Position numbers and translations under genes: made by a program. Below, in pieces: positions 7,518-17,200 of a stretch of 64,000 nucleotides of DNA. Every line of letters starts with the position of its first letter. The first letter of the stretch is position 1. The stretch comes from Candidatus Altarchaeales archaeon (GTDB lineage Archaea; Altiarchaeota; Altiarchaeia; IMC4; SCGC-AAA252-I15): assembly GCA_014727915.1 (NCBI GenBank), contig WJMO01000006.1:391882-455881 (forward strand). Direction: 5' to 3'. Under the pieces are notes generated by a model, which worked only from the letters and a program-made list of their open reading frames with translations, ran no database searches and was not told the DNA's origin.

Positions 7518-8789
7518 ATGGACGACGTTGTCAAGTACACGATAGAGGAAGCGTTGGAGTATCACACGGTCAAACGGGGCAAGCTGCAGGTGCTGAGCAA
7601 GACGCCATTGGACAACAAGAAGGATCTTAGCCTCGCTTATTCGCCCGGTGTCGCTGAACCGTGCCGGGACATAGCCAAGGACACTAAAAAAGTCTACCAG
7701 TACACCAACAAGGGGAACGCCGTCGCGGTCGTGACGGACGGCACAGCTGTGCTGGGACTGGGAGACATAGGCCCGGAAGCCGGTTTCCCGGTGATGGAAG
7801 GTAAGGCAGTGCTGTTCAAGATGCTCGCTGGAGTCGACGCATACCCCATATGCCTCCAGACGAAAGACGCGGACGAGATAGTCGAAACCGTCAAGTTCCT
7901 CGAGCCCAGCTTCGGAGGCATAAACCTGGAGGACATAAGCGCGCCCAGATGTTTCGACATAGAAAAAAAACTGAAGGAGGACATGGACATACCTGTGTTC
8001 CACGACGACCAGCACGGAACCGCCATAGTCACGTTGGCCGGGCTCATAAACGCGCTGAAAATCGTCGGGAAGAAGATGGGGGAGGTTAAGATAGTCTTCA
8101 ACGGCGCGGGAGCGTCTGGGATAGCCTGCGCGAAGTTCTACATGTCAGCAGGCGTAAAAGACGTGATAATATGCGACAGCAAGGGCGTCATATACGATGG
8201 GCGTGAGGTCGGCATGAACCCCTACAAGGAGGAGATAGCTAAGGTAACGAACGGTGAGAACATGGCCGGGTCCCTCGAGGACGCCATAAAAGGCGCCGAC
8301 ATATTCGTCGGCATGTCCGTGGGGAACGTCGTCACCGAGGCGATGGTGAAATCCATGGCAGACGACGCCATCGTCTTCGCATGCGCCAACCCCGACCCTG
8401 AGATTAAGCCCGAGAAGGCGGAGAAGGCCGGGGCGAGGGTGGTAGCCACCGGAAGGTCGGACTATCCCAACCAGATAAACAACGTCCTCGGGTTTCCGGG
8501 CATATTCAGGGGAGCGCTTGACGTTCAAGCCTCCGACGTCAACGAGGAGATGAAGCTGGCAGCCGCCCACGCCATAGCCAGCATAATAGAGGAAGACAGA
8601 CTCGACGAGAGGCACATAATCACCAACCCATTGAACCCGGAGGTGATGCCTGTCGAAGCCGCTGCAGTGGCCAGGGCAGCAATGGAAAGCGGCGTGGCAA
8701 GGAAGAAGACAAGACCTGAGGAGGTCGAAACCAACACCAGAATGCTGATCGAGGAGGCTAGGAAGGTATTTAATGCCTCCCGGGGTTAA
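7518..8789 (+). CDS. NAD(P)-dependent malic enzyme (decarboxylating)
   Basis: Catalyses oxidative decarboxylation of malate to pyruvate and CO2. The 423-residue short form has YSPGVAEPC, the VVTDGTAVLGLGDIGP segment (residues about 70-85), the metal/substrate-binding region FHDDQHGTAIV, and an NAD(P)-binding GAGASG motif (near 195). I choose ATG 7518; a GTG 18 nt upstream is in frame but lies too close to the TATA-like element. The following fumarase genes suggest a fumarate-malate-pyruvate route that would feed or drain the 2-oxoacid:ferredoxin oxidoreductase. Confidence 0.95.
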   Translation: MDDVVKYTIEEALEYHTVKRGKLQVLSKTPLDNKKDLSLAYSPGVAEPCRDIAKDTKKVYQYTNKGNAVAVVTDGTAVLGLGDIGPEAGFPVMEGKAVLFKMLAGVDAYPICLQTKDADEIVETVKFLEPSFGGINLEDISAPRCFDIEKKLKEDMDIPVFHDDQHGTAIVTLAGLINALKIVGKKMGEVKIVFNGAGASGIACAKFYMSAGVKDVIICDSKGVIYDGREVGMNPYKEEIAKVTNGENMAGSLEDAIKGADIFVGMSVGNVVTEAMVKSMADDAIVFACANPDPEIKPEKAEKAGARVVATGRSDYPNQINNVLGFPGIFRGALDVQASDVNEEMKLAAAHAIASIIEEDRLDERHIITNPLNPEVMPVEAAAVARAAMESGVARKKTRPEEVETNTRMLIEEARKVFNASRG

Positions 8790-8798
8790 TATTCTGCA

Positions 8799-9632
8799 GT
8801 GGAAGAGTTGAACGAGCTTATAAGGGCGTGCGCCACCGAACTGCCCGAAGACGTCGGGAAGGCGTTGGAAAAGGCATTAGATGATGAGGAAGGCAGCTCA
8901 GCCGACGTTCTGGCGACCATAATAGACAACATAAAGGTCGCGGGGGAGAAGTCAAAGCCCATGTGCCAGGACACGGGAACTCCAATATTCTACATAACAA
9001 CACCGCCTGAAGCCAACCGAGGCCACATAAAGGGGCTTTTGCTCAGCGCGTTGAGGCAGGCCACAGAGTCAGTGCCCTTGAGGCCCAACGCAGTAGACCC
9101 CATCACGCAGTTGAACAGCGGAGACAACACGGGAATAGGATTCCCAGTGTTCAACTTCAGCGAATGGGGGGAGAACACCAGCAAAGTAGAACTCATGCTG
9201 AAAGGAGGAGGCAGCGAGAACATAACCAGGATATACAGCCTACCAGACGAGGCCCTGGAGGCTGGAAGGGACATTGAAGGCATAACAAAGTGCGTGCTCG
9301 ACGCGGTCCACAAGGCCCAGGGCAACGGCTGCCCCCCATACATCATCGGGGTGGGAATAGGAGGGCTGGCTGACGAGACGTTGAAGCTCAGCAAGAAGCA
9401 GCTGATGAGGCGGCTGGACGACGAGAACGACAACACAGAGCTCTCAAAGCTGGAGCACCACCTGTTAAAGGAGATAAACGAGTTGGGCATAGGACCCATG
9501 GGCATGGGGGGTAAGACCACCGCACTATCCGTCAAAGCAGGGAAGCAGCACAGGCACCCGGCCTCATTCTTCGTGGGGGTGAGCTTCATGTGCTGGGCAT
9601 GCCGTAGAAAAAGCGTCGAGGTGAACCTTTGA
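8799..9632 (+). CDS. Class I fumarate hydratase, alpha subunit
   Basis: The N-terminal half of the oxygen-sensitive [4Fe-4S] fumarase, encoded separately as in most archaea; it interconverts fumarate and malate. The 277-residue protein shows MCQDTGTP (first cluster Cys), GGGSEN, NGCPPYIIGVGIGG (second Cys) and the KTTALSVK region. It starts with GTG 8799, 9 nt after malic enzyme. L-tartrate dehydratase alpha belongs to the same family and cannot be excluded, but the malic enzyme neighbour favours fumarase. Confidence 0.92.
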   Translation: MEELNELIRACATELPEDVGKALEKALDDEEGSSADVLATIIDNIKVAGEKSKPMCQDTGTPIFYITTPPEANRGHIKGLLLSALRQATESVPLRPNAVDPITQLNSGDNTGIGFPVFNFSEWGENTSKVELMLKGGGSENITRIYSLPDEALEAGRDIEGITKCVLDAVHKAQGNGCPPYIIGVGIGGLADETLKLSKKQLMRRLDDENDNTELSKLEHHLLKEINELGIGPMGMGGKTTALSVKAGKQHRHPASFFVGVSFMCWACRRKSVEVNL

Positions 9633-10186
9633 AGCTGAAAACCCCTTTGGACGAGGAGACGGTCAGAGGCCTGAAGGTAGGGGACCGGGTAGATCTCAGC
9701 GGCTTAGTCGTGACCGCGAGAGATCGTGCTCACAAATATCTCTACGACGGAGGGGAGGTCCCATTCGAACTAAACGTCATATACCACTGCGGCCCCATAG
9801 TCAAAGACAACAAGATCGTGTCAGCGGGCCCGACCACCTCCATGAGAGAGGAGCCCTACCTCGCCAAGATAATAAACAAGTACAAGATAAGGGCGGTCAT
9901 AGGGAAGGGAGGCATGGGAGAGAAGACGCTGAATTCGCTGAAGAGCAACGGATGCGTCTACCTGGCCGCGGTCGGGGGGGTTGGAGTGCTGTTGGCAGAG
10001 CACGTTAAGAAGGTAAAGGAATCATATAGGCTAGACGAGTTCGGAGCTCCAGAGGCGTTCTGGGTGCTTGAAGTCTACAACATGCCGTTGACAGTCACGA
10101 TGGACTCCCACGGAAACAGCCTATACGAGGACGTGAAGGAGAAGAGCAGGAAAAACCTTGAGAAGATTGTGGGAGGGAAAAGATGA
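9629..10186 (+). CDS. Class I fumarate hydratase, beta subunit
   Basis: The C-terminal-domain partner of the alpha subunit, 185 residues. It has the diagnostic VVTARDRAHK segment (residues 26-35), YHCGPIVK, GPTTSMRE and IGKGGMG motifs of the beta domain that binds substrate carboxylates. Translation starts with TTG 9629, whose last bases overlap the alpha stop (TTGA), so the two subunits are translationally coupled. The stop overlaps the next start (ATGA). Confidence 0.93.
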   Translation: MKLKTPLDEETVRGLKVGDRVDLSGLVVTARDRAHKYLYDGGEVPFELNVIYHCGPIVKDNKIVSAGPTTSMREEPYLAKIINKYKIRAVIGKGGMGEKTLNSLKSNGCVYLAAVGGVGVLLAEHVKKVKESYRLDEFGAPEAFWVLEVYNMPLTVTMDSHGNSLYEDVKEKSRKNLEKIVGGKR

Positions 10187-10530
10187 GGTTGAACCTGTTG
10201 AAGTCGAAGATACACAAGGCAAGGGTGACTGGAGCCAGTGAAGACTACGTGGGAAGCATAACTTTAGACAGGAGGCTAATGGACGCAGCCGGCATAAGAG
10301 CCCATGAGAAGGTGCTCGTCGCGGACATCACCAACGGGAACAGGTTCGAAACATACGCCATAGAAGGGGGAGAAGGAGTGATCGAAGTCAATGGCGCAGC
10401 CGCGAAACTAGCTGACACGGGGGACAGTGTGATAGTCATGGCCTTCGGACAATACAGCGAAGAAGAAGCCAAAGCCCACAAGCCCATGATAGTCCAAGTG
10501 GACGAAGAGAACAGGGTCACATCCCAATGA
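10183..10530 (+). CDS. panD: Aspartate 1-decarboxylase, bacterial pyruvoyl type
   Basis: Makes beta-alanine, a CoA precursor, from aspartate. The 115-residue protein matches bacterial PanD nearly residue for residue at functional sites: K9 and H11 in LKSKIHKA, the self-cleavage pair G24-S25 (serine becomes the pyruvoyl group), R54, T57 and Y58 in NRFETYAI, and NGAAAKL. Many archaea use an unrelated PLP-type MfnA/glutamate decarboxylase-like enzyme for this step, so a bacterial-type PanD suggests lateral acquisition. It is coupled to the fumarase beta gene by ATGA and overlaps the end of the convergent radical SAM gene by 14 bp. Confidence 0.95.
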   Translation: MRLNLLKSKIHKARVTGASEDYVGSITLDRRLMDAAGIRAHEKVLVADITNGNRFETYAIEGGEGVIEVNGAAAKLADTGDSVIVMAFGQYSEEEAKAHKPMIVQVDEENRVTSQ

Positions 10531-11926
10531 CCCGCAAACCTGCCCTTAACTTCCTAGCCATCTCCCCAGCCGACCGTACCCTGCGAACCCTCTCAAGAAT
10601 GTAATAGGGCCTCAGGTAGAAGCGCTTATACGCGCTCTTCATCAGATCAACCAGCTGGTCCCTGCCGAGGTCCTCCTCCCACACCGGCGGTCTGAAACCG
10701 GGAGAAGGACTCTCCGCGAACTTCCGCCAGTAGTCCTCCCCTATGACACCCCGCTCCAATCCGAGCCTGTAAAGGTCCGTGGCCGGGAAGGGAGTCATCA
10801 GAGAGAAATGGGCGAAGTCTGGGTCGAGTTTAAGTGCGAAATCCAAGGTTTCATCGAAGGTCTTCAGAGTCTCGCCGGGCGAGCCGATTATGAAATAGGC
10901 CAGGGTCTCTATGCCAGCCTCAGAAGCCCATCTGAACGCGTCCTCGGCCTGTCGCAACGTTATCCCCTTGCAGAGTGTGTCCAGTACGCCCTGGTTCCCT
11001 GACTCGACCCCATAGTGTATCCGCTCGCAACCCGATCTTGAAAGGGTGGAGAGCATCTCACGGTCCACGCTGTCGGCCCGCGCCCGAATATCCCATCCTA
11101 TGTCCAGCCCACGATCCCGTATCTCGAAGCAGATGTCCAACACCCTCTGGCGGTCCACGGTGAAAGTGTCATCATATACGAGGAACTCCCGGATGCCCAT
11201 TCCGACGCACTCCTCCATCTCATCCACTACATTGGAGGCGGACCTGGCCCGAAAACGCTTCCCCATCTGCGGCCGGTCGCAGAAGAGGCACCTGTAAGGG
11301 CAGCCCCTGCTGGAGAAGAGCGTCGTTATCGGAGACCGCTTGGCAAGCAGTGAAGTGTACTTCCTGTAGGGTGTGAGCTCCCTCGCAGGGAAGGGCAGGC
11401 TGTCCAAGTCCTCGATGAAGGGGGACATTCCATTTTCCACAACCCTGCCGCATTCAACGTATGAGATTCCCCGCACGTCCTTCAACGGCTTGCACCTCTC
11501 AAAACGGTCGACAACCTCCACCATCGTATGCTCCCCCTCACCCGAAACCGCGACGTCCACATGCTCCAGAGACGCAGTCTCGACAGGGTATATGGTGGGG
11601 TGTGGCCCGCCCATGACTACCCTAACCTCCGGGTCGGCTTCCTTGGCCATCTCCGCAGTCAAGAGCGAATCTATCAATGTGAAGGACATGGCAGACAAAC
11701 CCAGGACATCCGGGCTGGACCTGACTATCCGCTTCCTTATATCGCCGTATCCAAGGCCTTCCACCTGGGCATCGACAACTTCCACCTCATGGCCGGCCCA
11801 CACCAGCGAAGAGGCGAGATAGAGCATGCCAAGCTGGGGGTTGCAGCCCCTGGAACGCGACAGTATCTCCGGAACTTCCGTGTCTATCATGTTCTCGTCT
11901 GGAGGATTGATGAAAAGTACCCTCAT
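10517..11926 (-). CDS. B12-binding domain radical SAM protein
   Basis: A 469-residue protein with an N-terminal cobalamin-binding-like Rossmann domain (1-150, INPP motif, VVMGGPHPT), a radical SAM core with CPYRCLFC coordinating the [4Fe-4S] cluster (about 210), the GVESG strand, and a C-terminal helical tail. This class (BchE/HpnP-like) methylates or rearranges unactivated carbons, often in lipids or cofactors. It is coupled by ATGA to the upstream GT2 glycosyltransferase, which suggests a role in modifying a lipid-linked glycan or lipid (inference). The exact substrate is unknown. Confidence 0.88.
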   Translation of the reverse strand: MRVLFINPPDENMIDTEVPEILSRSRGCNPQLGMLYLASSLVWAGHEVEVVDAQVEGLGYGDIRKRIVRSSPDVLGLSAMSFTLIDSLLTAEMAKEADPEVRVVMGGPHPTIYPVETASLEHVDVAVSGEGEHTMVEVVDRFERCKPLKDVRGISYVECGRVVENGMSPFIEDLDSLPFPARELTPYRKYTSLLAKRSPITTLFSSRGCPYRCLFCDRPQMGKRFRARSASNVVDEMEECVGMGIREFLVYDDTFTVDRQRVLDICFEIRDRGLDIGWDIRARADSVDREMLSTLSRSGCERIHYGVESGNQGVLDTLCKGITLRQAEDAFRWASEAGIETLAYFIIGSPGETLKTFDETLDFALKLDPDFAHFSLMTPFPATDLYRLGLERGVIGEDYWRKFAESPSPGFRPPVWEEDLGRDQLVDLMKSAYKRFYLRPYYILERVRRVRSAGEMARKLRAGLRVIGM

Positions 11927-12762
11927 CTTGCTCTCTTAACCACCAGGTCCGCGAGCAAACCGAACAACGCGACCTCGACTGCTGTTACAGTGATAGAAGT
12001 GACGGTTATGTCCATGACCTGCCCCAGGACCATGGTCGAATACATGAACACCAGACCAGCAAGGGATAACATGAGAGCGCTCAAGGGCATGAAGACCTTC
12101 AGGGGGTTGAAGTATAGTATGGTGCGCAGGATCAGGAGTAGGAATCCGAAGCCGTCAGACAACGGGCTTATCTTGGACTTAGAATCGCCTGAGCGGGAGT
12201 GGTAGTCTATTGGAACGTACTTTACCGTGTAGTCGTTGCATAGGAAGGCGAGGGTTATGGTGGTCGTGAAGGAGAAGCCGCGAGGGTACAGGTGTAGGAA
12301 CTCCAACGCCAGCTCCCTTCTGAACACCCTCAATCCGGAGTTCAGGTCAGGGATGTCGAACCCGCTCAAATACTTCGCCAGGGAGGTGAGGAGCCACTTG
12401 GCAGGCCTGCGGACCAATGGTATGCTAACTTCGTCGCCGGTCCTCGACCCCACCACCATGTCATAGTCGCCCTCCAAAAGCGAGGGAATGCGCTCTGCAG
12501 GGTATGTGCCGTCAGCGTCGATAATCAAGACCCGGTCGCCATTCGACCTCAACAGCCCTGTCTTGACGGCTGCGCCATAGCCCATGTTGTAAGGGTGGCG
12601 TATCAGGGCCTCATCATCCACCTCCACAGGTTCATGGCTGCCATCGTCCACGACGATGACCTCGTAGTCTATGAAACCCTCTAAGGCCCTATGAATGCCT
12701 GATAGCACGTCATCCAAGCCCTCTTCATCGTATGCTGGCACCACGCAGGTAAGTGAAACCAT
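11923..12762 (-). CDS. GT2 family glycosyltransferase, DPM1-like, membrane anchored
   Basis: A 279-residue GT-A glycosyltransferase. It has VVPAYDEE at the N-terminus, VVDDGS (about 38), the DADGTYP metal-binding DXD region (about 88), and a substrate loop SGLRVFRR, followed by two C-terminal membrane helices (about 215-275). This is the architecture of dolichol/polyprenyl-phosphate hexose synthases such as DPM1, which load sugars onto a lipid carrier. It would supply the GT-C-type membrane proteins encoded at 14-20 kb. The divergent upstream spacer has a minus-strand TATA-like element. Confidence 0.88.
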   Translation of the reverse strand: MVSLTCVVPAYDEEGLDDVLSGIHRALEGFIDYEVIVVDDGSHEPVEVDDEALIRHPYNMGYGAAVKTGLLRSNGDRVLIIDADGTYPAERIPSLLEGDYDMVVGSRTGDEVSIPLVRRPAKWLLTSLAKYLSGFDIPDLNSGLRVFRRELALEFLHLYPRGFSFTTTITLAFLCNDYTVKYVPIDYHSRSGDSKSKISPLSDGFGFLLLILRTILYFNPLKVFMPLSALMLSLAGLVFMYSTMVLGQVMDITVTSITVTAVEVALFGLLADLVVKRAR

Positions 12763-12795
12763 CCTATCAAATTATACAGAGCGGTTAAATATAGG

Positions 12796-12900
12796 TTAAT
12801 CGCGTTTTGAATCCTTTATCATCGATAGGCCCAGGCGTATCTCGTTCAACCCCAGGTGTACCAGGCTCTTCCACACTTCGAACGCGTCCTTCAGCTTCAA
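12796..12900 (-). CDS. Possible 34-residue protein coupled to aroA
   Basis: A TTG codon overlaps the aroA stop (TTGA) and opens a 34-codon frame ending in TAA at 12796-12798. The peptide has an amphipathic-helix character (starts MKLKDAFEVWKSLV, ends KDSKRD) and uses the AAG/CTG/GAC codons common in neighbouring genes. The fumarase beta gene uses the same TTG start context. There is no homology evidence, so it may be a small protein or chance. Confidence 0.35.
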   Translation of the reverse strand: MKLKDAFEVWKSLVHLGLNEIRLGLSMIKDSKRD

Positions 12901-14165
12901 ACCAACACACCCCCCAAACTCCCGAGGACCTCCTTGAAGTCGGGGAAGGTGACGTCAAGGTGCTCAGCACCGGATATCACCGTCTCACCCTCCGCCTTCA
13001 AGCCTGCCACAGCCAATGACATGATTATCCTGTGGTCCATCCAACCATCGACTTCGGATCCCTTCAGGACGCCTCCTTGTATCAGAAGCCCATCATCCCT
13101 CTCCTCTACTTCACATCCCATCTTGGAAAGCTCGGACGCCATGGCCTCTATGCGGTCGCATTCCTTTAGACGGGCGTGGGCTGCGTTGAAGATCTCCGTC
13201 TCCCCTTCGGAGAGGGCTCCCAGAACGGATACTATGGGAACGAGGTCGGGCGAGTCGGAGAGGTCCGCCCTGATGCCATGAAGGCGGCCATCAGAGACCA
13301 CAGAAACAGAATCATCATTTATTCCTACTTTAGCGCCCATTTTTGATATTATCTCGGCTATTTTCCTGTCGGCCTGTAGCGAATCCCTGAACAGGTTGTT
13401 GACTGTGACTTCAGAGTCCGTCAGCGCCGCAGCCGCGAGTATGAAGGCTCCGCTGCTGTAGTCCCCTTCGACGGTGTAGTCGACCGGACTATATGACTGG
13501 CCCGCAGGCACATGAAAACTTTTGTAGCCGTCATTGTACACTTCCACCTTGAACCTGGCGAGCATGTCCAATGTTAGGTCGACGTAGGGCCTGCTCTTCA
13601 AACCGGTGGTCAGCTCGACCGTGACATCCTCCCCTGCATAGGGTGATGCCATCAGCAGCGCGGTTATGTACTGGCTGCTCACATCACCTGGTATCGAGCA
13701 TAGACCGCCCTCCAACGGACCTTCAACGGTGACCGGCGGAAAGCCAGATTCTGACCGTGAATTCACCCCTAGCTGGGAGAGAGCATCCAACAATGGCTGG
13801 ATGGGACGCCGACATATGGATTCGTCCCCTGTCAACGTAACAGGACCGCCGCAGAGGGATGCTATGGCCGTGGCGATCCTTATGGTCGTGCCCGAGTTGA
13901 GCGCATCTATCTTGGAACCTGGGACCGCAGGTTTTCCACCGACCCCATCTACTTCAACCAGGCCCTCAGCTTCGAGCATCCTGCCGCCTAAAAGCCTGCA
14001 GGCGTTGAAGGCCGCCATGGTGTCGCGTGACACCAGCGGGGAGCGGATCGTCGAGCTGCCGTCGGCGAGCAGCGACGACAGTACCGCGCGTATCGTGTAG
14101 GACTTGCTCGGCGGCGCGGAAACAACACCACCCAACGACTCTGACGGTTTGACCTTCAATTCCAT
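12897..14165 (-). CDS. aroA: 3-phosphoshikimate 1-carboxyvinyltransferase (EPSP synthase)
   Basis: Transfers enolpyruvate from PEP to shikimate-3-phosphate. The 422-residue protein has both inverse alpha/beta domains: PPSKSYTIRA (S3P/PEP site) near residue 18, LNSGTTIR near 90, the DESICRRPIQPL segment, SSQYITALL, and the C-terminal RLKECDRIEAMASEL and DHRIIMSLAVAG signatures. The length is typical. The second archaeal shikimate enzyme in the window, aroC, lies 5.5 kb to the left on the same strand. Confidence 0.96.
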   Translation of the reverse strand: MELKVKPSESLGGVVSAPPSKSYTIRAVLSSLLADGSSTIRSPLVSRDTMAAFNACRLLGGRMLEAEGLVEVDGVGGKPAVPGSKIDALNSGTTIRIATAIASLCGGPVTLTGDESICRRPIQPLLDALSQLGVNSRSESGFPPVTVEGPLEGGLCSIPGDVSSQYITALLMASPYAGEDVTVELTTGLKSRPYVDLTLDMLARFKVEVYNDGYKSFHVPAGQSYSPVDYTVEGDYSSGAFILAAAALTDSEVTVNNLFRDSLQADRKIAEIISKMGAKVGINDDSVSVVSDGRLHGIRADLSDSPDLVPIVSVLGALSEGETEIFNAAHARLKECDRIEAMASELSKMGCEVEERDDGLLIQGGVLKGSEVDGWMDHRIIMSLAVAGLKAEGETVISGAEHLDVTFPDFKEVLGSLGGVLV

Positions 14166-14218
14166 CCTGGTAATGAAGAAATGAACAAATAAATTAAAAT
14201 AGAGGGTAAATCATATCA

Positions 14219-17200
14219 ATGAGTTTCCAAAGGCAGTTACTAGTTCTAGTAGCCACATTGGCACTGTTGTCAGCTTGGGCCTACACCCAATCAAACAGCG
14301 TGGACGGGATAAGATGGTATTACAGCGAAGACAGCGAATGCGGGCCGGGGTCGGATGTAAGTGACGGAACATTCCATGATATAAGCGTCCCCTTCTCCCT
14401 GCCCAAGTCCAAGAGGAGCGTATGCTTCGCAGGAATCATGGAGGGAGTGCCCGCGGACAGCCTAGTGGTCAGAGTAGACGACAAGGTCGTCAGAGCATAC
14501 CTTAACGGCGAGGAGGTGGATACTAGAGAGGCTAGGAGAGGATGGAGGAAAATCAGCCTTGACGGGGGTGACAGGAAAGCAGCCAACACCCTGGTAGTCA
14601 AAGGCCAGAACATAGCTCGCAACATCGACTTTGAAGTCGGAAGGGAGCAGCCCCACAATATAAGGTGGTTGGTCCTCGGCCTGACATTGGCTTTCATCGC
14701 CACATCCAAGGAACTGAGGAAGCCATGGGCTATGGCAGCCGTCATCGCAGTCGTGGTTGCAGCCTACATGCTCCCGGTCATAGGGAGGCTTGGATACTGG
14801 GGCATAAGCGACTGGGACCAGTTCTACACTTTCTACCAGAACGCGCGTGACACGATACTCGGCTATGGGCAGATACCATTCTGGAACCCTTACATCTGCG
14901 GCGGCAACGTGCACCTGGCCTACCCTAACACTACATTCCTGTCCGTCTTCTTCCTTCCCGTTCTCCTACTGGGAGTTCCATCGGGTGTCATGGTCAGCCT
15001 CTTCTTCTACATCCTCGCGGCATGCTTGGGTTGCGTGCTACTATCCAGGGAGATGAGGCTTCCACCCTATTCGACGCTGTTCTTCTCGATCACATTCGCA
15101 CTGTCGGGTTATTTCGCCCACCGGATGAACCAGGGACACATGCCGGCAATGGCGCTTGCATACATTCCGTTCATCCTCTGGGCCTATTGGAAGAGTCAGA
15201 ATGAGTTCAGATACGCTGCGGCGGCTGGCCTGTTCACTGCACTATACGTCTTGGAAGCCCATCCTTTCCTGATAACGCTGATGATAATGTTCCTGGTAGC
15301 GTATCCGACCGCATATTCTGGAATTGAGCTGGCATGGTTTGAGATAAATCACCGGAAAAGATCCAGGAGGCGGGATATTGAGAGGGTATTCAAGCCGTTA
15401 ACAACCGGGATTGCTGTCGCTGTAATAGCCTTCCTGCTGGTGGGGTTTAAGGCCCTGCCGACACTGCATTATGCGGGAGACCGTCCGAGGGAGGTGGACG
15501 ACTACGGGGGTGCTGACTTGATGCTGCTGGTGGAGGCGCTTGCCAGCAGACCATCGGAGCCCAAACACCCGCACAGGTGGGGTTGGCACGAGTACAACGT
15601 CTACATAGGGGGGGTGGCGGTGCTGTTGTCGGTGTATGGGATGTTGAAATCGTTGAGGCAACGCAGGTACGCTGCACTTCTTGCCGTGATGTTGATTATG
15701 ACGCTGTATTCGTTCAATCAGAGCTCTCCAATAAACCTATGGAGCCTATTTCACAATCTGCCCTTGTTCGGCAGCCAGCACGTTCCGTCACGGGCCCTTG
15801 GTTTTGTCATGTTCATATTTTCGGTTTTCGCAGGTTTGGGCATGTCGAGGTTGGAGAGGATGAGCAAGCACGCCGCGCTTTTGGTTCTGGCCTTCACCGT
15901 CTTCAACCTGGTGTCCGTTAACACCTGCCTTTTGGAGGGCGCGTTCAACCAGATTCCGAGGATAGACTACCAAGAAAGCGGAGTAGGCTTCCACCATGTG
16001 AAGGACGTCTACAACGTATACAACCTCAAGTCCAGGAGCATGTACGGTTACGCCCTGGCTGGGGTAGGGGTAACCAACTGCTATGCCCATGGGGGTTTGA
16101 ACAACAGGGCAACGCCCATCAACGCTCACGATTACAGGGGGGAGGCTTATATGGAGGGGGGAGGAACCGCAGAGGTGGTGGGTTTCTCACCCAACCGGGT
16201 GGATGTTAGGATAGAGTCAGAAGCGGATGACATCTTGTATCTTAACATGAACCACTACCCTGGGTGGACCGCGAACGGAAGGCCCGCAGTGGAGAGGAAC
16301 GGCCTGGTCTCCGCGGGCGTGAAGGCGGGAGTGGGGGTGGTCGAGTTCTCCTACACTCCGCCGTTGTTTTGGGAGGGTGTTGCAGCCACTTTGGCTGGGG
16401 TGGCGCTGGCGTTAATTGTGTGGAAGGGGTTATTTAGGAGGGTCTACGAATCCATTAAGAAGATGAGGTACCGGCTGCTGCCCGACAGGATGCATTCTTG
16501 GATTAAGGCGGTGATCATCGTGCTTGTACTGACCTTCACGCTTTCAATCATTCAGATGATCCACAAGGAGAGGGCGGAAGAGCATGCATTCGTCGTTGAA
16601 GCTGTGAAACACACCAGTGACAGCTTCGACTACTGGTACAAGGAGGGGAAGGCCGTGAAAGGATGGGAGGACATTGAGCTTCCCTACAATGAGGGTGACG
16701 GGTACTTCAGGACATACTTCACAACCAACAGGAAGCACGTAACTCTGAAGCTTTACGCAGACGACTGCGTAGAGGAGGTATACTACAACGGCAGGGAGCA
16801 GTTCTACACTAGACAATGCAGCAGGTGCGAACACTGCAATTCGCCGCTTAGGGTCTCATTCGACGTTGACGGGGGCATGGACTCCCACGTCCTGGCCGTT
16901 AAGACGAGGGACCGTGGGGGTATCCAGACGTACTTCTACCTCGAATACGAGCCTGAAGGCTCATACTGGTCTAGTCTGGCGCTTTTATCGGCTGCTGGAG
17001 CGGCCGCAATATTCTATTTGAGCAGGAGGATCGAGGATTTCAGGAAGTCGAAGCCAGGATACCGTAAGCTACTGTTTCTCCTTATGTTCTGCCTGCTGGT
17101 GTTCTCCGCATACATGAAATACCCCCTAGTCTCACAGCCGGAAGTCTACGACCTAAGGATGATATACTATTTCAGCAGGGACCTGAGCAACGGGGAGAAC

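Noticed and set aside
12785-12970. 61-aa minus-strand ORF across the end of aroA
   Set aside because: Lies out of frame with aroA for most of its length and has Pro/Ser/Gly shadow composition; the coupled 34-codon frame is the better candidate.
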